A DNA stretch of 64,000 nucleotides from Thinopyrum elongatum. Lineage: Eukaryota; Streptophyta; Magnoliopsida; Poales; Poaceae. Where the stretch lies: positions 288,396,395 to 288,460,394 of the forward strand of contig CM022298.1 of NCBI GenBank assembly GCA_011799875.1, given 5' to 3'. Every line of letters begins with the position of its first letter. The first letter of the stretch is position 1. Below, in pieces: positions 12,258-23,924 of this stretch. Made by a program: the position numbers and the translations under genes. The notes under the pieces were generated by a model. That model ran no database searches. It was not told the DNA's origin and saw only the letters and a list, made by a program, of their open reading frames with translations.

Positions 12258-13280
12258 TGTCGGGGTACACAAACATGGGTGTTTATTTCCCCTGACTTGT
12301 GCATGAAACAAAAAGCCTCCGCCCTGATGGCCAGGGCTTGCCGGTGGAATAGCTACCTCAATATAGCTGGACCCATCAGTACAAGCCCAAGACAAGTCCA
12401 AGCAAGGCCGAGCCAGAGAAGCCGCTCTTCGTGAGGTCAAGGAGCGCATCAAGAAGACCAAGCCAACATACAAGGCAAAGATTCTAAGGGAAGTGTCCTT
12501 TGCTGGTTAGCCGAGGCCAGCAAGGTTAATGCAGTAGACAAGAGCGGGACCAAACCGCGCCAGCCGCGTCTCCAGGACGGCCGGAGACCGAAGCACGCAC
12601 CCCTCCAGGAAGGCCCGACAAGCCGTGCCCCCGGCAGGCACAGGCCAATTACCACCGCTCCACCGCACCACGACGCCAGTCACTTATCGATGCGGTGTTG
12701 AGCCCCCCAGGCGATTAAGTGGCTCTCACTAAGCACGTGGCAGTTTGCTGGAAGACAGATCACACCCATTTGACACCCGTCCAGAGGCGTATCAAAGATG
12801 ATAAGCAGAAGCTGGCTAAGCGGCGATATAAGTTTGCCGGGGATGCATCCCCACACGCCACCTAAGGTAGCATTTATGACATTTTGTCCTAAGTGCCAGA
12901 GTTAGGTATGATAGCACTGTTGGCTATCTAATCATAAGATAATGTCTGTTTTGCCACGGTGGTTACCCCTTGAGCTATAAAAGGAGGTCCAAGGCAACCT
13001 AAAGAAGGATTCAGATCTTCTCACGCTTGTACTCGCGTAGCAGCTCTCCCCGAGGCCACCTTGCCGGGTTTGAGCGCTGCGTGTCTTCGTGTTCCTCCAT
13101 CCAATCCACCAAATCAGGAGTAGGGTTTTACGCTTCTCAGCGGCCTGAACCTGGGTAAAAACCACCGGAGTCTCGTTGTCGTGCTGCCTCATGGCCTTCG
13201 CTCTTTGTGCAACATGATCTCCCCCCTGCCGAACCACAAGGAGCCCGTGGCCCCATAGGTGATCGTGTCCACCCACGACA
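12258..13280 (+). repeat. Element N 3' LTR
   Basis: 1023 bp, TGTCGGGGTACACAAACATG to CCACCCACGACA, differing from the 5' LTR by scattered single-base changes and short indels. TATA box TATAAAAGG at about 12976. The preceding GGCCCATGGGCTTC is a weak purine tract. Target duplication CTAAC follows at 13281-13285. Confidence 0.93.
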
Positions 13281-15014
13281 CTAACACATCACATAAAGTT
13301 TTTTGGGATAGTTGAAACGCTAGTACCCAAATCACATAAGGCATTGCAATCATAATCTTTAATCTTAATTTTAATAGTAGGTTCTGACTCATCATAAAGC
13401 TTTCTAGGGGTTGAAACTTCCAACTCAAGTTTTTCTTCAAAAGATTTCATCATAGCATCAACAATATGTTTAGTAAAAGCCTTATTTTGATTATAAGCAT
13501 GAGGTGAATTAAGCATGGATTGCAACAAGGAAATACAATCTATTAAATGACAATTATCATAATTAAAGTCCTTGAAATCCAAAAGAGTGGGTTCATCGCT
13601 ACTTAAAGTTTTGACCTCTCCAATCCCACTTTTATCAATTTTATCATTAAGATCTTTACCCTCCAAATTATTGGATGCCTTCTAGCTAAAGTTGACTCAT
13701 CTCCAGTCCCTTATTTATCAAGTTTTATATTAGCAAACAAAGATTCAATAGGAGTCACACCAATCACTTTAAGATCTTCATCATTATTCTCACAAAAACT
13801 AGAAGAACATGCTTTTTCTAGCCAATCTCTCTTAGCACGCATCCTAGCGGTGCTTTCTCTACTTTCATTCACAGAAATTTTAACAGCTTTCAAAGACTCA
13901 TTAATATCAATCTTGGATGGCATAGATCTAATCTTAAAAGAATCAATCTCATGAGAAATTCTATCAACGTTTCTAGCCAAATCATCAATCTTAAGCAATT
14001 TTTCTTCTACCATAGTATTGAAATTCTTTTGAGAATTAATAAATTCTTTAATATTGTTCTCAAGATCAGAGGGTATCGTAATATAATTTCCATAAGAATC
14101 GTTGTAGGAATTACCATAATTATTAGAGGAATTACTAGGAAACGTCCTAGGGTTGAAGTTTCCTCTATACGCGTTATTACCAAAATTGTTCCTACCAACA
14201 AAATTCACATCCATAGATTCATTATTATTCTCAATCAAAGTGGACAAAGGCATATCATTAGGATCAATAGGAGCATTCTTAATAACAATCAATTTCATAA
14301 GTTCATCCATCTTTCCACTCAAATGTTAATTTCTTCAATCGCATGCACTTTTTTACTAGTAGACGATCTTTCCGTATGCCACTGAGAGTAATTTGCCATA
14401 ATATTATCTAGGAGTTTAGTAGCTTCTCCTAATGTGATTTCCATAAAAGTACCTCCCGCAGTGGAGTCTAAATGATTTCTAGATGCAAAATTCAATCCAG
14501 CATAAATTTTTTGTATGATCATCCATAACCTTAAACCATGAGTAGGGCAATTTCTTCTCATCAATTTCATCCTCTCCGAAGATTGTGTAACATGTTCATG
14601 ATCAAGTTGCTTAAAATTCATTATATCATTCCTGAGATGATCTTAGCGGGAGGAAAGTACTTGGAAATAAAAGCATCTTTACACTTATTCCATGAATCAA
14701 TACTATTTTTAGGCAAAGATCAAAACCAAGTTTTAGCACGATCTCGTAGTGAGAACGGAAATAGCTTCAATTTAACAATATCATTATCCACATCTTTTTT
14801 GTTTTGCATATCACACAACTTAATGAAAGTATTTAGATGGGATGTGGCATCCTCATTAGGACTACCAGAAAAATTGTTCTTTCATAACAAGATTCAACAA
14901 AGCGGCATTAATTTCGTAAGATTCGGCACTAGTGGCAGGAGCAATCGGGGTACTAATAAAATAATTATTATTGATGTTGGAAAAATCACACAACTTGGTA
15001 TTTTCTTGAGACAT
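13281..15014 (-). pseudogene. Element A gag and protease N-terminal half
   Basis: The likely start is the ATG at 15012-15014, giving MSQENTKLCDFSNINNNYF, the usual gag start of these elements. The capsid-like region follows (MNFKQLDHEHVTQSSERMKL at about 14621; an Asn-rich stretch at about 14150-14250), then KSGIGEVKTLSSDEPTLL at about 13635-13580, AYNQNKAFTKHIVDAMMKSF and CDLGTSVSTIPKNF, whose DLGTS is the catalytic Asp loop of the retropepsin. Breaks are visible near 14640-14720, 14325 and 13685. The gene would have made virus-like particles. The break at 13281 is the insertion point of element N. Confidence 0.88.
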
Positions 15015-15221
15015 CGTGACAAAGCAAGCAATCTAGCACACAAGCAAACAAAAAGCAAACGAAAAGATGAACAAAAGAGGGCGAATAAAAAGGAAAATAT
15101 TTTTGTGTTTTTCTGAAAACATTTTAGAAGTGGGGGAGATGAAAACGAGAGGCAAATGGCAAATAATGTAAGTGCAAGAGATGAGAGTTTATGATAGGTA
15201 CTTGGTAGGCTTGATGTAGAA

Positions 15222-15241
15222 CCTCCCCGGCAACGGCACTA
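15222..15241 (-). other. Element A primer binding site
   Basis: On the minus strand this reads TAGTGCCGTTGCCGGGGAGG, one base away from TGGCGCCGTTGCCGGGGAGG in element B plus a decayed first position. It lies just inside the 5' LTR. Sites of this sequence prime minus-strand synthesis from a host tRNA. Confidence 0.75.
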
Positions 15242-15249
15242 GAAATTCT

Positions 15250-16837
15250 TCCTGCTACTTCTTGAGGTTGCGTTGATTTTTTTCCTTGAAGAGGAAAGGG
15301 TGATGCAGCAAAGTAGAGATAAGTATTTCCCTCAGTTAAGAACCAAGGTATCAATCCAGTAGGAGGTACAAGCAAGTCCCCGATAGATGCACCGGCACAA
15401 ACTAACAAACACTTGCACACAACGCGAAAAAGGGGTTGTCAATCCCTTCACGGTCACTAGCAAGAGTGAGATCTAATAGAGATAGATATAAGAGATAAAT
15501 AAAAGGCAAAATAAAGTAAATATAAATAAATTGCAGCAAGGTATTTTTGGGTTTTTGGTTTTATAGATCTGAAAATATATAATGAGAATAGACCTGGGGG
15601 GGCATAGTTTTCTCTAGAGACTTCTCTCTTGAAAGAACACATATGGTGGGTGAACAAATTACTGTTGAGCAATTGATAGAAAAGCGAAAAGTTATGATGA
15701 TATCTAAGGCAATGATCATGAATATAGGCATCACATCCGTGACAAGTAGACCGACTCCTGCCTGCATCTACTACTACTACTCCACACATCGACCACTATC
15801 CAGCATGCATCTAGGGAATTAAGTTAACAAGAACGGAGTAACGCCTTAAGCAAGATGACATGATGTAGAGGGATAGATCCAATCAATATGGTAAAAAAAC
15901 ATCTTTTTATCCTTAATGGCAATAATACAAATATGTGCCTTGCTACCCCTACTGTCACTAGGTGAGGACACCGCAAGATTGAACCAAAAACAAAGCACCT
16001 CTCCCATTGCAAGAAAAACCAATCTAGTTGGTCAAACCAAATTCATAGATCAGAGAGAAATACAAAGCTATCTTAATCATGCATAAAAGAGTTCAGAGAA
16101 GACTCAAATAATATTCATATATAATCTGATCATAAATCCACAATTCGTCGGATCTCAATAAACGCACCACAAAAGAAGATTACATCGAATAGATATCGAA
16201 GAACATCGAGGAGAACATTGTATTGAAGATCAAAGAGAGAGAAGAAGCCATCTAGCTACTAGATATGGACCCGTAGGTCTGTGGTAAACTACTCACATCA
16301 TCGAAAGGGCAGCAAGGTTGGTGTAGAGGCCCTCCGTGATCGAATCCCCCTCCGGCACAGTGCCGGAAAAGGCCCCAAGATGGGATCTCATGAGAACAGA
16401 AGCTTGCGGCAGTGAAAAAGTATTTTTGGTGTGCCCTCTGGTATACGGGGAATATTTGGGTATTTATGGAGCCAAGATTAGGGTTAGGAGGTCTGCGAGG
16501 GGCCCACAAGCTTAGGGGGCGCTCGCTCCCTGGGGCATGCCCCTAGGGCTTGTGGTTCCCTCATGGGTCTTCTGGCCACTTCCCGAAGCTCCGTGGTTGT
16601 CTTCTGGTCCAAGAAAAATCCTCAAAAAGTTTCGTTCCGTTTGGACTCCGATTGGTTTTGATTTTCTGTAAAAGACGAAAACAAGGAAAAAAACAACAAC
16701 TAGCACTGGGCACTAGGTTAATAGGTTAGTCCCAAAAAATGATATAAAATATCATATTAATGCATATAAAACATCCAAGATGGATAATATAATAGCATGG
16801 AATAATAAAAAAATATAGATATGTTGGAGACGTAATA
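15250..16837 (-). repeat. Element A 5' LTR
   Basis: The minus-strand LTR begins at about 16837 with TATTACGTCTCCAACATATC, a decayed form of the TGATACGTCTCCAACGTATC start. It ends near 15250, before the primer site; the exact left end is approximate. The length of about 1.59 kb equals the LTRs of element B. A TATA-like CCATAAATA lies near 16460 on the minus strand. It shares long passages with the LTR of element D (for example CAAGGTATCAATCCAGTAGG). Confidence 0.85.
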
Positions 16838-17250
16838 GCTGCCAATGCTTACCAAGAAGGTGGAGATGTCGGTTTTTGTAAGGACTTTGGTATATGCAGT
16901 GCAAACTGTAGCCCAGTGTGTTGCCGGTGCAAGTTCTGGTTCCGTTGCCACTGCATGGGACGGAGCAGATGCAAGTGCAAGTTCAAGTGTTGGTGCAGGT
17001 GCTGGAGCAGTTGCTGGTTCCAATCCTCTGGTGGACCAGCTAGAGCTAGTGCCGTCGGAGCAGGTGTCAGTGCTTGATCCGATGCTGGAGGTGGTATCGA
17101 TGTGTGAGACAGGAGTGCTCGTCTCTCATCTGCTATGATTTCAGACTTCGACTTGGTAACATTGCCACGCATCCTTCTTAAGCGACAGTGGTCGTGAGCA
17201 ATTCGAACTTCCCCTGGCTCCGCGACCTGGATCCAGTCTTTTTATTTCCT
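16838..17250 (-). pseudogene. Unrecognised minus-strand gene fragment, Ala/Pro-rich
   Basis: Directly beyond the element A LTR start, the minus strand has two overlapping open frames (17172-16849 and 17023-16757). The latter, PAPAPTLELALASAPSHAVA, is an Ala/Pro repeat with imperfect periodic coding, while the other is Leu/Gln/His-rich from the same DNA. The fragment is cut by element A. It could be a host exon or low-complexity sequence inside another repeat; I do not recognise a family. Confidence 0.3.
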
Positions 17251-18006
17251 TCTTTTAAAGGCGAGAAGGACTAATTCTGGCGTGTTTGTTAAAGCAAACT
17301 ACAGTTGATCAGAGGGCTTCAGATTATAGTCAGATAACAGAATGATCCAATTGTGTCCAGTAATATAAGTGATGGACAGTGCCTTTGTTATTGACATGTC
17401 ATAAGTAGTGAAACCTGCTAAAATAACCATCATAGAGCAAACCAAATGGTTTATTCTGTAACGAATGTGACATGGCGAAACCTCCATCATAAAATTGCAG
17501 CAAAAGTAAGAAAACATGACAGTAAATCAATGAGATTTACTTGATGTGACACGAGTGAATCCTTACCAGGATATCACTGTGTTCAAGTTCTAAATTGAAG
17601 TTTGTTCGTCCAATTATGGGTGGCATGCAGGGCCCCCCTTACTCCCACAAGCAGGATAATCCAAAAGTCGTGACAACTCGTATGGAGCGAACATCTGTGG
17701 GACTGAAAATCCTGGTGGGTGCGATAAACCCTACAATGCAGACATATATTGGAGTGTAACCATAATTGATATATACTCCCACCGTCCTCACAAAACAGAT
17801 GATTTGGATACTTAAAAATATATGAACTGAATTGAGTGGACAAACATTAACATAGAGTGTTCTCAGGATTCACCACACAACAAAAGCGGCAGTACTAACC
17901 CATACAGGGTTCACACACACACAAATCAAGTACTGAACAATATTACTTACTATAGAAAAGCAAAGTTGCACTAATTAAACTCTGAAGACTATTTCTTGCC
18001 ATCGAC
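17251..18006. other. No gene seen
   Basis: Unique-looking AT-rich DNA. An ACTCCCACCGTCCTCACAAA string at 17776-17795 resembles one Stowaway MITE end, but no matching second end was found nearby. There are no long frames with support. Confidence 0.4.
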
Positions 18007-19104
18007 CTACAGGATTTGCCCAACATAACTAACCAGGCCATGGACTTCGTGAGAGATGTCTACCGGCACCTTCACCATCTCATAAACCTTGGAGAACATA
18101 ACAGAGTGGTCTTTCCACTCATAAACATGCGATGAAGATAGTCCGCATCAGATTTGTCGGGAAGCTTTACAAGAACCACACCCTTCATAATCGAAGGCAC
18201 GGCTATAAAATTGTTGTGGTGAAGTACACCCTCGAGAACACGCCTGACAACAATGATACAGGAAAACACTTGTTCACGACATGTGGCTACAAGGACACAA
18301 CAGCTGGATAGTTTAGTAGCGCACATCCTCAGGTCTTCCAGTTCACACGACATGACTTTGAGAACTTCATATCCACAGCGGACCTGGTTCTAATTCAAAC
18401 AGAAACCAAATATTTTATTACTACCTCCGTTCATAAATATAAGATGATTTTTGATATTTTACTCCATATAAGACTACATATACGCACAAAAATGAGTGAA
18501 CAAAGACACTAAAACATGTCTACATGTGATACACAAAAAAGTTAGAACATCATATATTTGTGAACAAAGGGATTACTTACAATATCCATAACAGAAGTTA
18601 CTGAGGCTACTATATTCTCTTCCAAGGCATGAGAGCTAAGATCTTGCATTTCCTACAGCTAGCATTGATGTTCATAAAGTAGTTGAAAGTAATCTATAAG
18701 AAATCAATGTCATGTGCAAAAATCATATGCATGTCAACCTCTCACATGTTTTGGTCAAAAGAGCCATTTAGAACCGTCATTTGGCACACAAAAATCACAT
18801 GCAAGATCGCCCAGAAAGTTGTACTACTAGTACTGCGTGTACATTAAACAAACCTCACATATTAGCAAGCACTTTGAAAGTTAGATGAAAAAACACGATC
18901 AAGATCGCCAAAAAGATCATCAAGAAGAGATATTACCTGGACCGGCTTAACGAGGAATCCCGGAGAGGGGGCCGTGGACAGGCCGATGGCCTTGAGCTTG
19001 TCTGTGTCACTCTCGGTGGGGTGCGTGCGCTTCTTTGGATCCTGAGCCTCGACGGTTTTGGCCAAAGCCATAGACATCACTTTGGCTGGTGTTCTAGGGT
19101 CCAT
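18007..19104 (-). pseudogene. Three-exon unknown gene with a frameshift
   Basis: Exon 1 (19104-18937) starts MDPRTPAKVMSMALAKTVEA and ends in CAG before a GTAATATC donor. Exon 2 (18652-18581, 24 codons) starts after CTGTAG and ends before GTAAGT. Exon 3 starts at 18389 after GAATTAG. All three join in phase, giving a Cys/Val-rich segment (CEQVFSCII-like) with VVLVKLPDKSDADYLH. A one-base frame change near 18125 then moves the reading into HVYEWKDHSVMFSKVYEMVK and a stop at 18007-18009. I do not recognise the family and saw no transposon motif. A Stowaway MITE sits in intron 2. The good splice sites argue for a former gene or captured gene copy. Confidence 0.5.
18421..18573. mobile_element. 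Stowaway MITE (153 bp)
   Basis: It starts CTACCTCCGTTCATAAATAT and ends TTGTGAACAAAGGGAT, imperfect inverted termini of the Stowaway (Tc1/mariner-derived) type, flanked by TA at 18419-18420 and 18574-18575. It lies wholly in the predicted second intron of the three-exon gene. Confidence 0.85.
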
Positions 19105-20375
19105 CAAGAAACTATCAAATAGAAATAAAAGGAAAGAAAACCATAATCACAAACCCAAAAGAAGAACATGGAGGGAGTTAGGATAGGTCGCGGGGTTGCA
19201 AAAGATGATGGGGCCTTGGCCAGAAGCAACACCATTGATGCGCTAACCTTTCCTTCTTTGGGAGAGAAGAACAATGGCAGAAGCGCGTTGGGGTTCTCTT
19301 GAAGAAATGAAGAACAAGATGGGGGAGAAGCGAGTTGGGGTTTTCTTCAAGAGAGGAAGATGAGGGAGAAGAATGAAATGATGGTTGCTTCATCCGTCCA
19401 ACTTACTGATGCAAAGGTGGGGTTTTGTTATTTGATGGCTCATTGGGCATTACTGCGGCGCTTCGACTGTGGTAGTCTACCGTGCAGTTGTGCACTCTAG
19501 TACAGAGTAATTTAGTGCATGGCAAGTGGACCCCCGATGCTGGCTGTCCCACACGTCGGCGAAAGTGAGTAGCAAGGTTCTCGATGACTATGGAGAAGGA
19601 TCCACGCGGTAGAGTGTGTCCACTATTTCTTAAAAAAATTGATTACAGCAAGCGTTTCCACTCTTACAGGGAGGAGTGCGAAACACGACAACCACTTGAA
19701 CTTACACTACTAGTACTCCTAGTACTAGGCATGTGCAGTGGTTCATATGGCAGTACTATAATCTTGTTGCTAGTGTAGTAAGATATGACGATAAAAAATG
19801 ATGTATAGTACTCTAACTGACAATAAATAAATCTGTGGTGAGGGATATTGTTGCGAGTGTTTCAACAGATTTTTGGTTTACATAGCGGCTACTATTCATG
19901 AATACGGTCCTGGGTGGGTCCCTGCGTGTACGTGCCTCCCATCTCATGCTACCTCGGTGTATAGGCGTCCTGTGGTGTATTATTTTTAGCAGACAAGGAA
20001 ACTGGAGAAGTAGAATCAAGGGATGGAGGCGGCAGTCGCTCCGGAAGGGTGTCTCCGAAGGATTGACATCTCGTTGACATGCTATGCGCATGTAAACTAT
20101 GAACAGTAGTGTAACATGCCCCTTTTTTACTGTTTGGTCGAGAATGAACGGTGAGATCAATATCAATATTACTAGGTCTACAGTGCACGAACAGTACGCT
20201 GCTATAGTACTCCACCGAATAGGAACCATATGAAGCACGAACCTATAGTGCTTTGTGCTATAGTGACTGATCTGCACCGTCTGAGTTTGATCCAATGGTC
20301 ATGTTGCGCCAAGACATGCCCATGCAGAGGACGCCTAAACACCACCGAAGTCCCTCTGCTTCTCCAGGCACACGA
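19105..20375. other. Upstream region without a clear gene
   Basis: Contains a diverged internal direct repeat (GAAGCGCGTTGGGGTTCTCT near 19286 and GAAGCGAGTTGGGGTTTTCT near 19329) in what would be the 5' leader of the minus-strand gene. Positions 19412-19475 resemble 28695-28760 upstream of the second pseudogene (AAAGGTGGGG..TTTG.GATTTGATG pattern), suggesting the two loci share an origin. Nothing else is recognised. Confidence 0.4.
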
Positions 20376-20517
20376 CTATGGTGATGCAGGGTGCCACCGC
20401 CCATAGAGCCCGCTCCCGTCGACAGGAGCCAGCTCGTCAAAGACGGCGTCCAAGGGCACAAATGGATTCCGGTGACGAAGCCCGGAGAGGATTTGCCCAA
20501 CAACAGCGATGGCCGCC
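20376..20517 (-). pseudogene. Second pseudogene, C-terminal part (left of element B)
   Basis: Joining this to the sequence right of element B restores one minus-strand reading: LDKEGLWAAIAVVGQILSGL and NPFVPLDAVFDELAPVDGSG, then a TAG at 20376-20378. The element B target duplication CCGCC (20513-20517) falls in the codons for the two Ala residues. See the 27794-28317 entry for the rest. Confidence 0.6.
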
Positions 20518-22105
20518 TGATACGTCTCCAAGGTATCTATTATTTATGAAGTATTCATGCCATGTTTACAACAATTTTATATGGTTTTGGTATGATTTGC
20601 ATGGAACTAACCCGGACTAACGCTATTTTCAGCAGAACTACTGTGGTGTTGTTTTTTGGGCAGAAATAAAAGTTCTCCGAATGCAACAAAATATTTTGAC
20701 GATTTTTTTGGAACAAAAGAGGGACTAGGAGCTTCGTGGGAGGACTAGAAGGTGAAGGAGGTGAGCACAAGACACATGGGCACGCCAGGAGGCCCAGGCG
20801 CGCCCAGGTGGGTTGTGCCCACGTCGAGGCCCATCTTCGCGTGATTCCAACGCTGAAAAATCCTATAAATAGAGAAACCATTAGAAATAACCCTAGATCA
20901 GAAGTTCCGCCGCCGCAAGCCTTAGTAGCCAAGAAAAACCAATATAGACCCTGTTCTGGCACCCTGGCGGTGGGGGAAATCATCACCGGTGGCCATCTTC
21001 ATCATCCCGGTGGCCACCATGATGAGGAGGGAGTAGTCCACCCTCGGGGGTGAGGGTTTGTACCAGTAGCTATGTGTTTAATCTCTCTCTATCATGTTCT
21101 TGAGATGTCACGATCTTGATGTATCGCGGGGTTTGTTAATATAGTTGGATCATATGGTGTTTTCCCCTCTCTATCTTGTTGTGATGAATTGAGTTTTCCC
21201 TTTGAGATTTTGTTTTATTGGATTGAATACTTTTATGGATTTGAGAGCAGTTGATCTATGTCTTGGCACTAATCTCATGGATTCCCGAGGTGACATTGGG
21301 GTAATCTACGCATAGGGGTTGATGCACGCTTTCGTCCTTGTTTCTCCGGTAGAAATCTTGGGGCACTCATTGTAGTTCTTTGTGTTGGATTGAGTATTAT
21401 GAATCTGAAATTTGTTTGATACATATCGCATAATCAACTCATGGATACTCGCGGTGACATTAGAGTTGGTTGATGTGTATCATATGGTGTTATTTTAGCA
21501 GGAACTCTTGGTTATATCGATCGGAAAGAATAGCTTGGTGTTATTTTAGTACGAACTCTAGGATAGATTGGTCGAAAAGAATAGCTTTGAGGTGGTTTCA
21601 TACCCTACAAACAATTTCTTCTTATGTTATCCGCTAGATAGTAACTTTGGAGTGATTCTTCATCGCACGTTGAGGGAAGGTTATATTATCCAATTATATT
21701 AGCATTGTTGAGAGATTGCACTAGCAAAAGTACGGACCCTAGGCCTCATTTTTAAGCATTGCAATACCGTTTGTGCTCCTTTTTATCAATTGCTACCTTG
21801 CTGTTTTTTATTGTTCCTATTACAAAAATCAATATCTACTATCATTACCTTGCTTTTATCACCATCTCTTCGCCGAACTAGTGCACCTATACAAATTACC
21901 ATTGTATTTGGTGTGTTGGGGACACAGGAGACTTTTTGTTATTTGGTTGCAGGGTTGTTTGAGAGAGACCACCTTCATCCTACGCCTCCCACGGATTGAC
22001 AAACCTGAGGTCATCCACTTGAGGGAAAATTGCTATTGTCCTACAAAACTCTGCGCTTGGAGGCCCAACACGAGTCTACAAGAATAAGTTGTGTAGTAGA
22101 CATCA
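20518..22105 (+). repeat. Element B 5' LTR
   Basis: 1588 bp from TGATACGTCTCCAAGGTATC to GTAGTAGACATCA. TATA box CTATAAATAG at 20863-20872, followed by a GC-richer stretch and the presumed transcript start. Confidence 0.92.
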
Positions 22106-22115
22106 AGCTCTTTTC

Positions 22116-22135
22116 TGGCGCCGTTGCCGGGGAGG
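22116..22135 (+). other. Element B primer binding site
   Basis: TGGCGCCGTTGCCGGGGAGG lies ten bases after the 5' LTR. The same sequence, decayed, is found in elements A and D at the matching place. Confidence 0.85.
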
Positions 22136-22228
22136 TGAGTGCTTGAAGGTATATCTTTAGATCTTGCAATTGAATCTTTTAGTTTCTTGTTTTATCACTA
22201 GTTTGGTTTGTAAAATAAAACTAAAAAA

Positions 22229-23190
22229 ATGGAATTAAGATGGCCTCATATTATTCGTCTTTATCATGTCTTTCTTGAAAATGATGGAAAGGAAAATTGT
22301 GCTCAATTGATAGAAGAAGAATTCAATAAAATGTTTGGCATAAATGATGAGCATGATTGCAATGTTGTTGGTGTGAATTCTTTGAATATTCATGATGCTA
22401 ATGATATGCACAGCCATAAGCTTGGGGATTCTATGTTTGATGAAGATGATATTTTTAGAACCCCATGTTTTGATGAGATTTTTTTTATGATGATAGCATG
22501 CCTCCTATTTATGATGATTATATTGATGAAAGTGGGTTTGGAAGAGTGTCAACTCTAGGTACTAATGATCCCACTATTTTGGAGGGTGTTGAATCTTATT
22601 GTTATAATGATGAAAGTGGATTTGGAGAGGTCATGACTTTATTTAGTGATGAATCCACTATTTTAGAAGAGATTTTAATTGACTATGATAAAAAAGTTGC
22701 TATCTATGATGATTATGGTGATGACATGTATGCTATAAAGAATAATGATAACCATGAGACTTGTCATCATGATTTTTATTTTCAATTGGATTATGCTTCA
22801 CATGATAGTTATTTTGTTGAGTTTTCTCCCACTACTATTCATGAGAATAAATTTGCTTATGTGAAGATTAATAAAAATTCTATGCATGTGGATCATGAAA
22901 AGAATGCTTTATGTGATAGCTATATTGCTGAATTCATTCATGATGCCACTGAAAATTATTATGAGAGGGGAACATATGCTTTTACATATTGCAATAATAT
23001 CAAGTTTCCTCTCTATGTGTTGAAAATCTTGAAGTTATGCTTGTTTTGCCTTCCTATGCTAGTTGATTCTTGTTCCCATAAGTTGTTTGCTCACAAAATC
23101 CCTATGCATAGGAAGTGGGTTAGACTTCAATGTGCTAGTCATATGTTCCATGATGCTCCCACTATGTTTCAATTCTTATCTTTTATGTGA
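22229..23190 (+). CDS. Element B small acidic ORFs (gag-protease linker relic)
   Basis: Two overlapping frames (22229-22558 and 22498-23190) form one broken acidic reading. The first (FLENDGKENCAQLIEEEFNK, then DEHDCNVVGVNSLNIHDAND) matches by eye a minus-strand frame of element D. The second holds two tandem copies of DESGFGxVxTLxxxxxTILE (22525-22584 and 22609-22674), and element A has the same block (KSGIGEVKTLSSDEPTLL) just before its protease. So the ORF keeps a linker of a gag-protease gene but has lost both domains. The Asp/Glu/His/Tyr-rich remainder is unrecognised. Whether protein is made is unknown. Confidence 0.55.
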
Positions 23191-23900
23191 GCATCATTGA
23201 AATCATCATGCCTAGCTAAAAAGGCATTAAATAAAAGTGCTTGTTGGGACACAACACAACATTTACCCCTACTATTTTTGTGTGTTAACACTATTATGAT
23301 ACTGTATTAATCATGTTTTATAACTTTTGTTTCAGTAAAGTGCCAAGTAAAGCCTTTGGGATAGTGTGGATGATAGTTGACTTGATTCTGTGCAAAAACA
23401 GAAACTTTTGCGTCCAGTACAGAAATTCCTATCTTTTACTTGAACATGGAAAAACTCTGAATTTTTTACAGATGATGTTAATACAAATTTTTATGTTGTC
23501 CTAATTTTTTAGAATTTTTGGAGTTACAGACGTATGACTATAATTCAGATCATTATGTATTGTTCTGTTTTTGACAGATTCTGTTTCCAATGCATAGTTT
23601 GCTTGTTTTCTAGTTTCTATGGCTTATATTGCTCAATATAAATTGTGGAACTGATAAGGCACAGTAGGAATTATGTGAGAACAATTATGAATCTTGTCTT
23701 TGACAGTACCAAAGTGAATGGTTTGTCTTTATCATACTAACCCATCTCACGAAGTTCCGTTAAGTTTTGTGTGATTGAATTTTTCAAGTTTTGGGTAAGA
23801 TGTAGACATGAGGAGAACAAGGAGTGACAAGGCCCTAAGCTTGGGGATGCCCAAGGCACCAGAAAGGTAATATTCAAGGAAGATCCAAGCAACTAAGCTT

Positions 23901-23924
23901 GGGGATGCCCCGGAAGGCATCCCC
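23901..23924 (+). other. Perfect 9-bp stem-loop in element B
   Basis: GGGGATGCC, six-base loop CCGGAA, GGCATCCCC. It sits directly after AAGCTT, so the left stem is part of a PPT-like motif. A matching hairpin is at 24603-24624 in the second tandem block. Confidence 0.75.

Larger units (their letters stand above)
5578..13280 (+). mobile_element. Element N: complete LTR element without gag-pol, nested in element A
   Basis: LTRs at 5578-6598 and 12258-13280 are nearly identical and flanked by a perfect 5-bp target duplication CTAAC (5573-5577 and 13281-13285). A primer site follows the 5' LTR. The 5.66-kb internal region has no recognisable gag, reverse transcriptase or integrase on the plus strand; its long coding signals are on the minus strand, antisense to the element. 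The LTR ends, primer site and antisense domain resemble Tat-lineage Gypsy elements. It is best read as a non-autonomous derivative mobilised by a relative, and it is young relative to element A. Confidence 0.93.
4706..16837 (-). mobile_element. Element A: Athila-type Gypsy retrotransposon (Sabrina-like), truncated
   Basis: Read on the minus strand from right to left, it has a 5' LTR (about 16837-15250), a primer binding site, a gag-protease gene starting at 15014, then non-coding internal sequence to 4706, where it is cut at the LINE. The 3' LTR is missing. Element N splits it at 5578-13280. No reverse transcriptase or integrase is left, which fits the non-autonomous Sabrina/WHAM group but could also reflect deletion. 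The family name is inferred from LTR and leader sequence remembered from Triticeae repeats. Confidence 0.85.

Noticed and set aside
17776..17830. Possible Stowaway MITE start (CTCCCACCGTCC)
   Set aside because: No inverted partner end or TA duplicate was found within the usual MITE length.
16838..20517. Helitron carrying gene fragments
   Set aside because: Same-strand gene pieces suggest it, but I found no TC start or hairpin plus CTRR end that I could defend.
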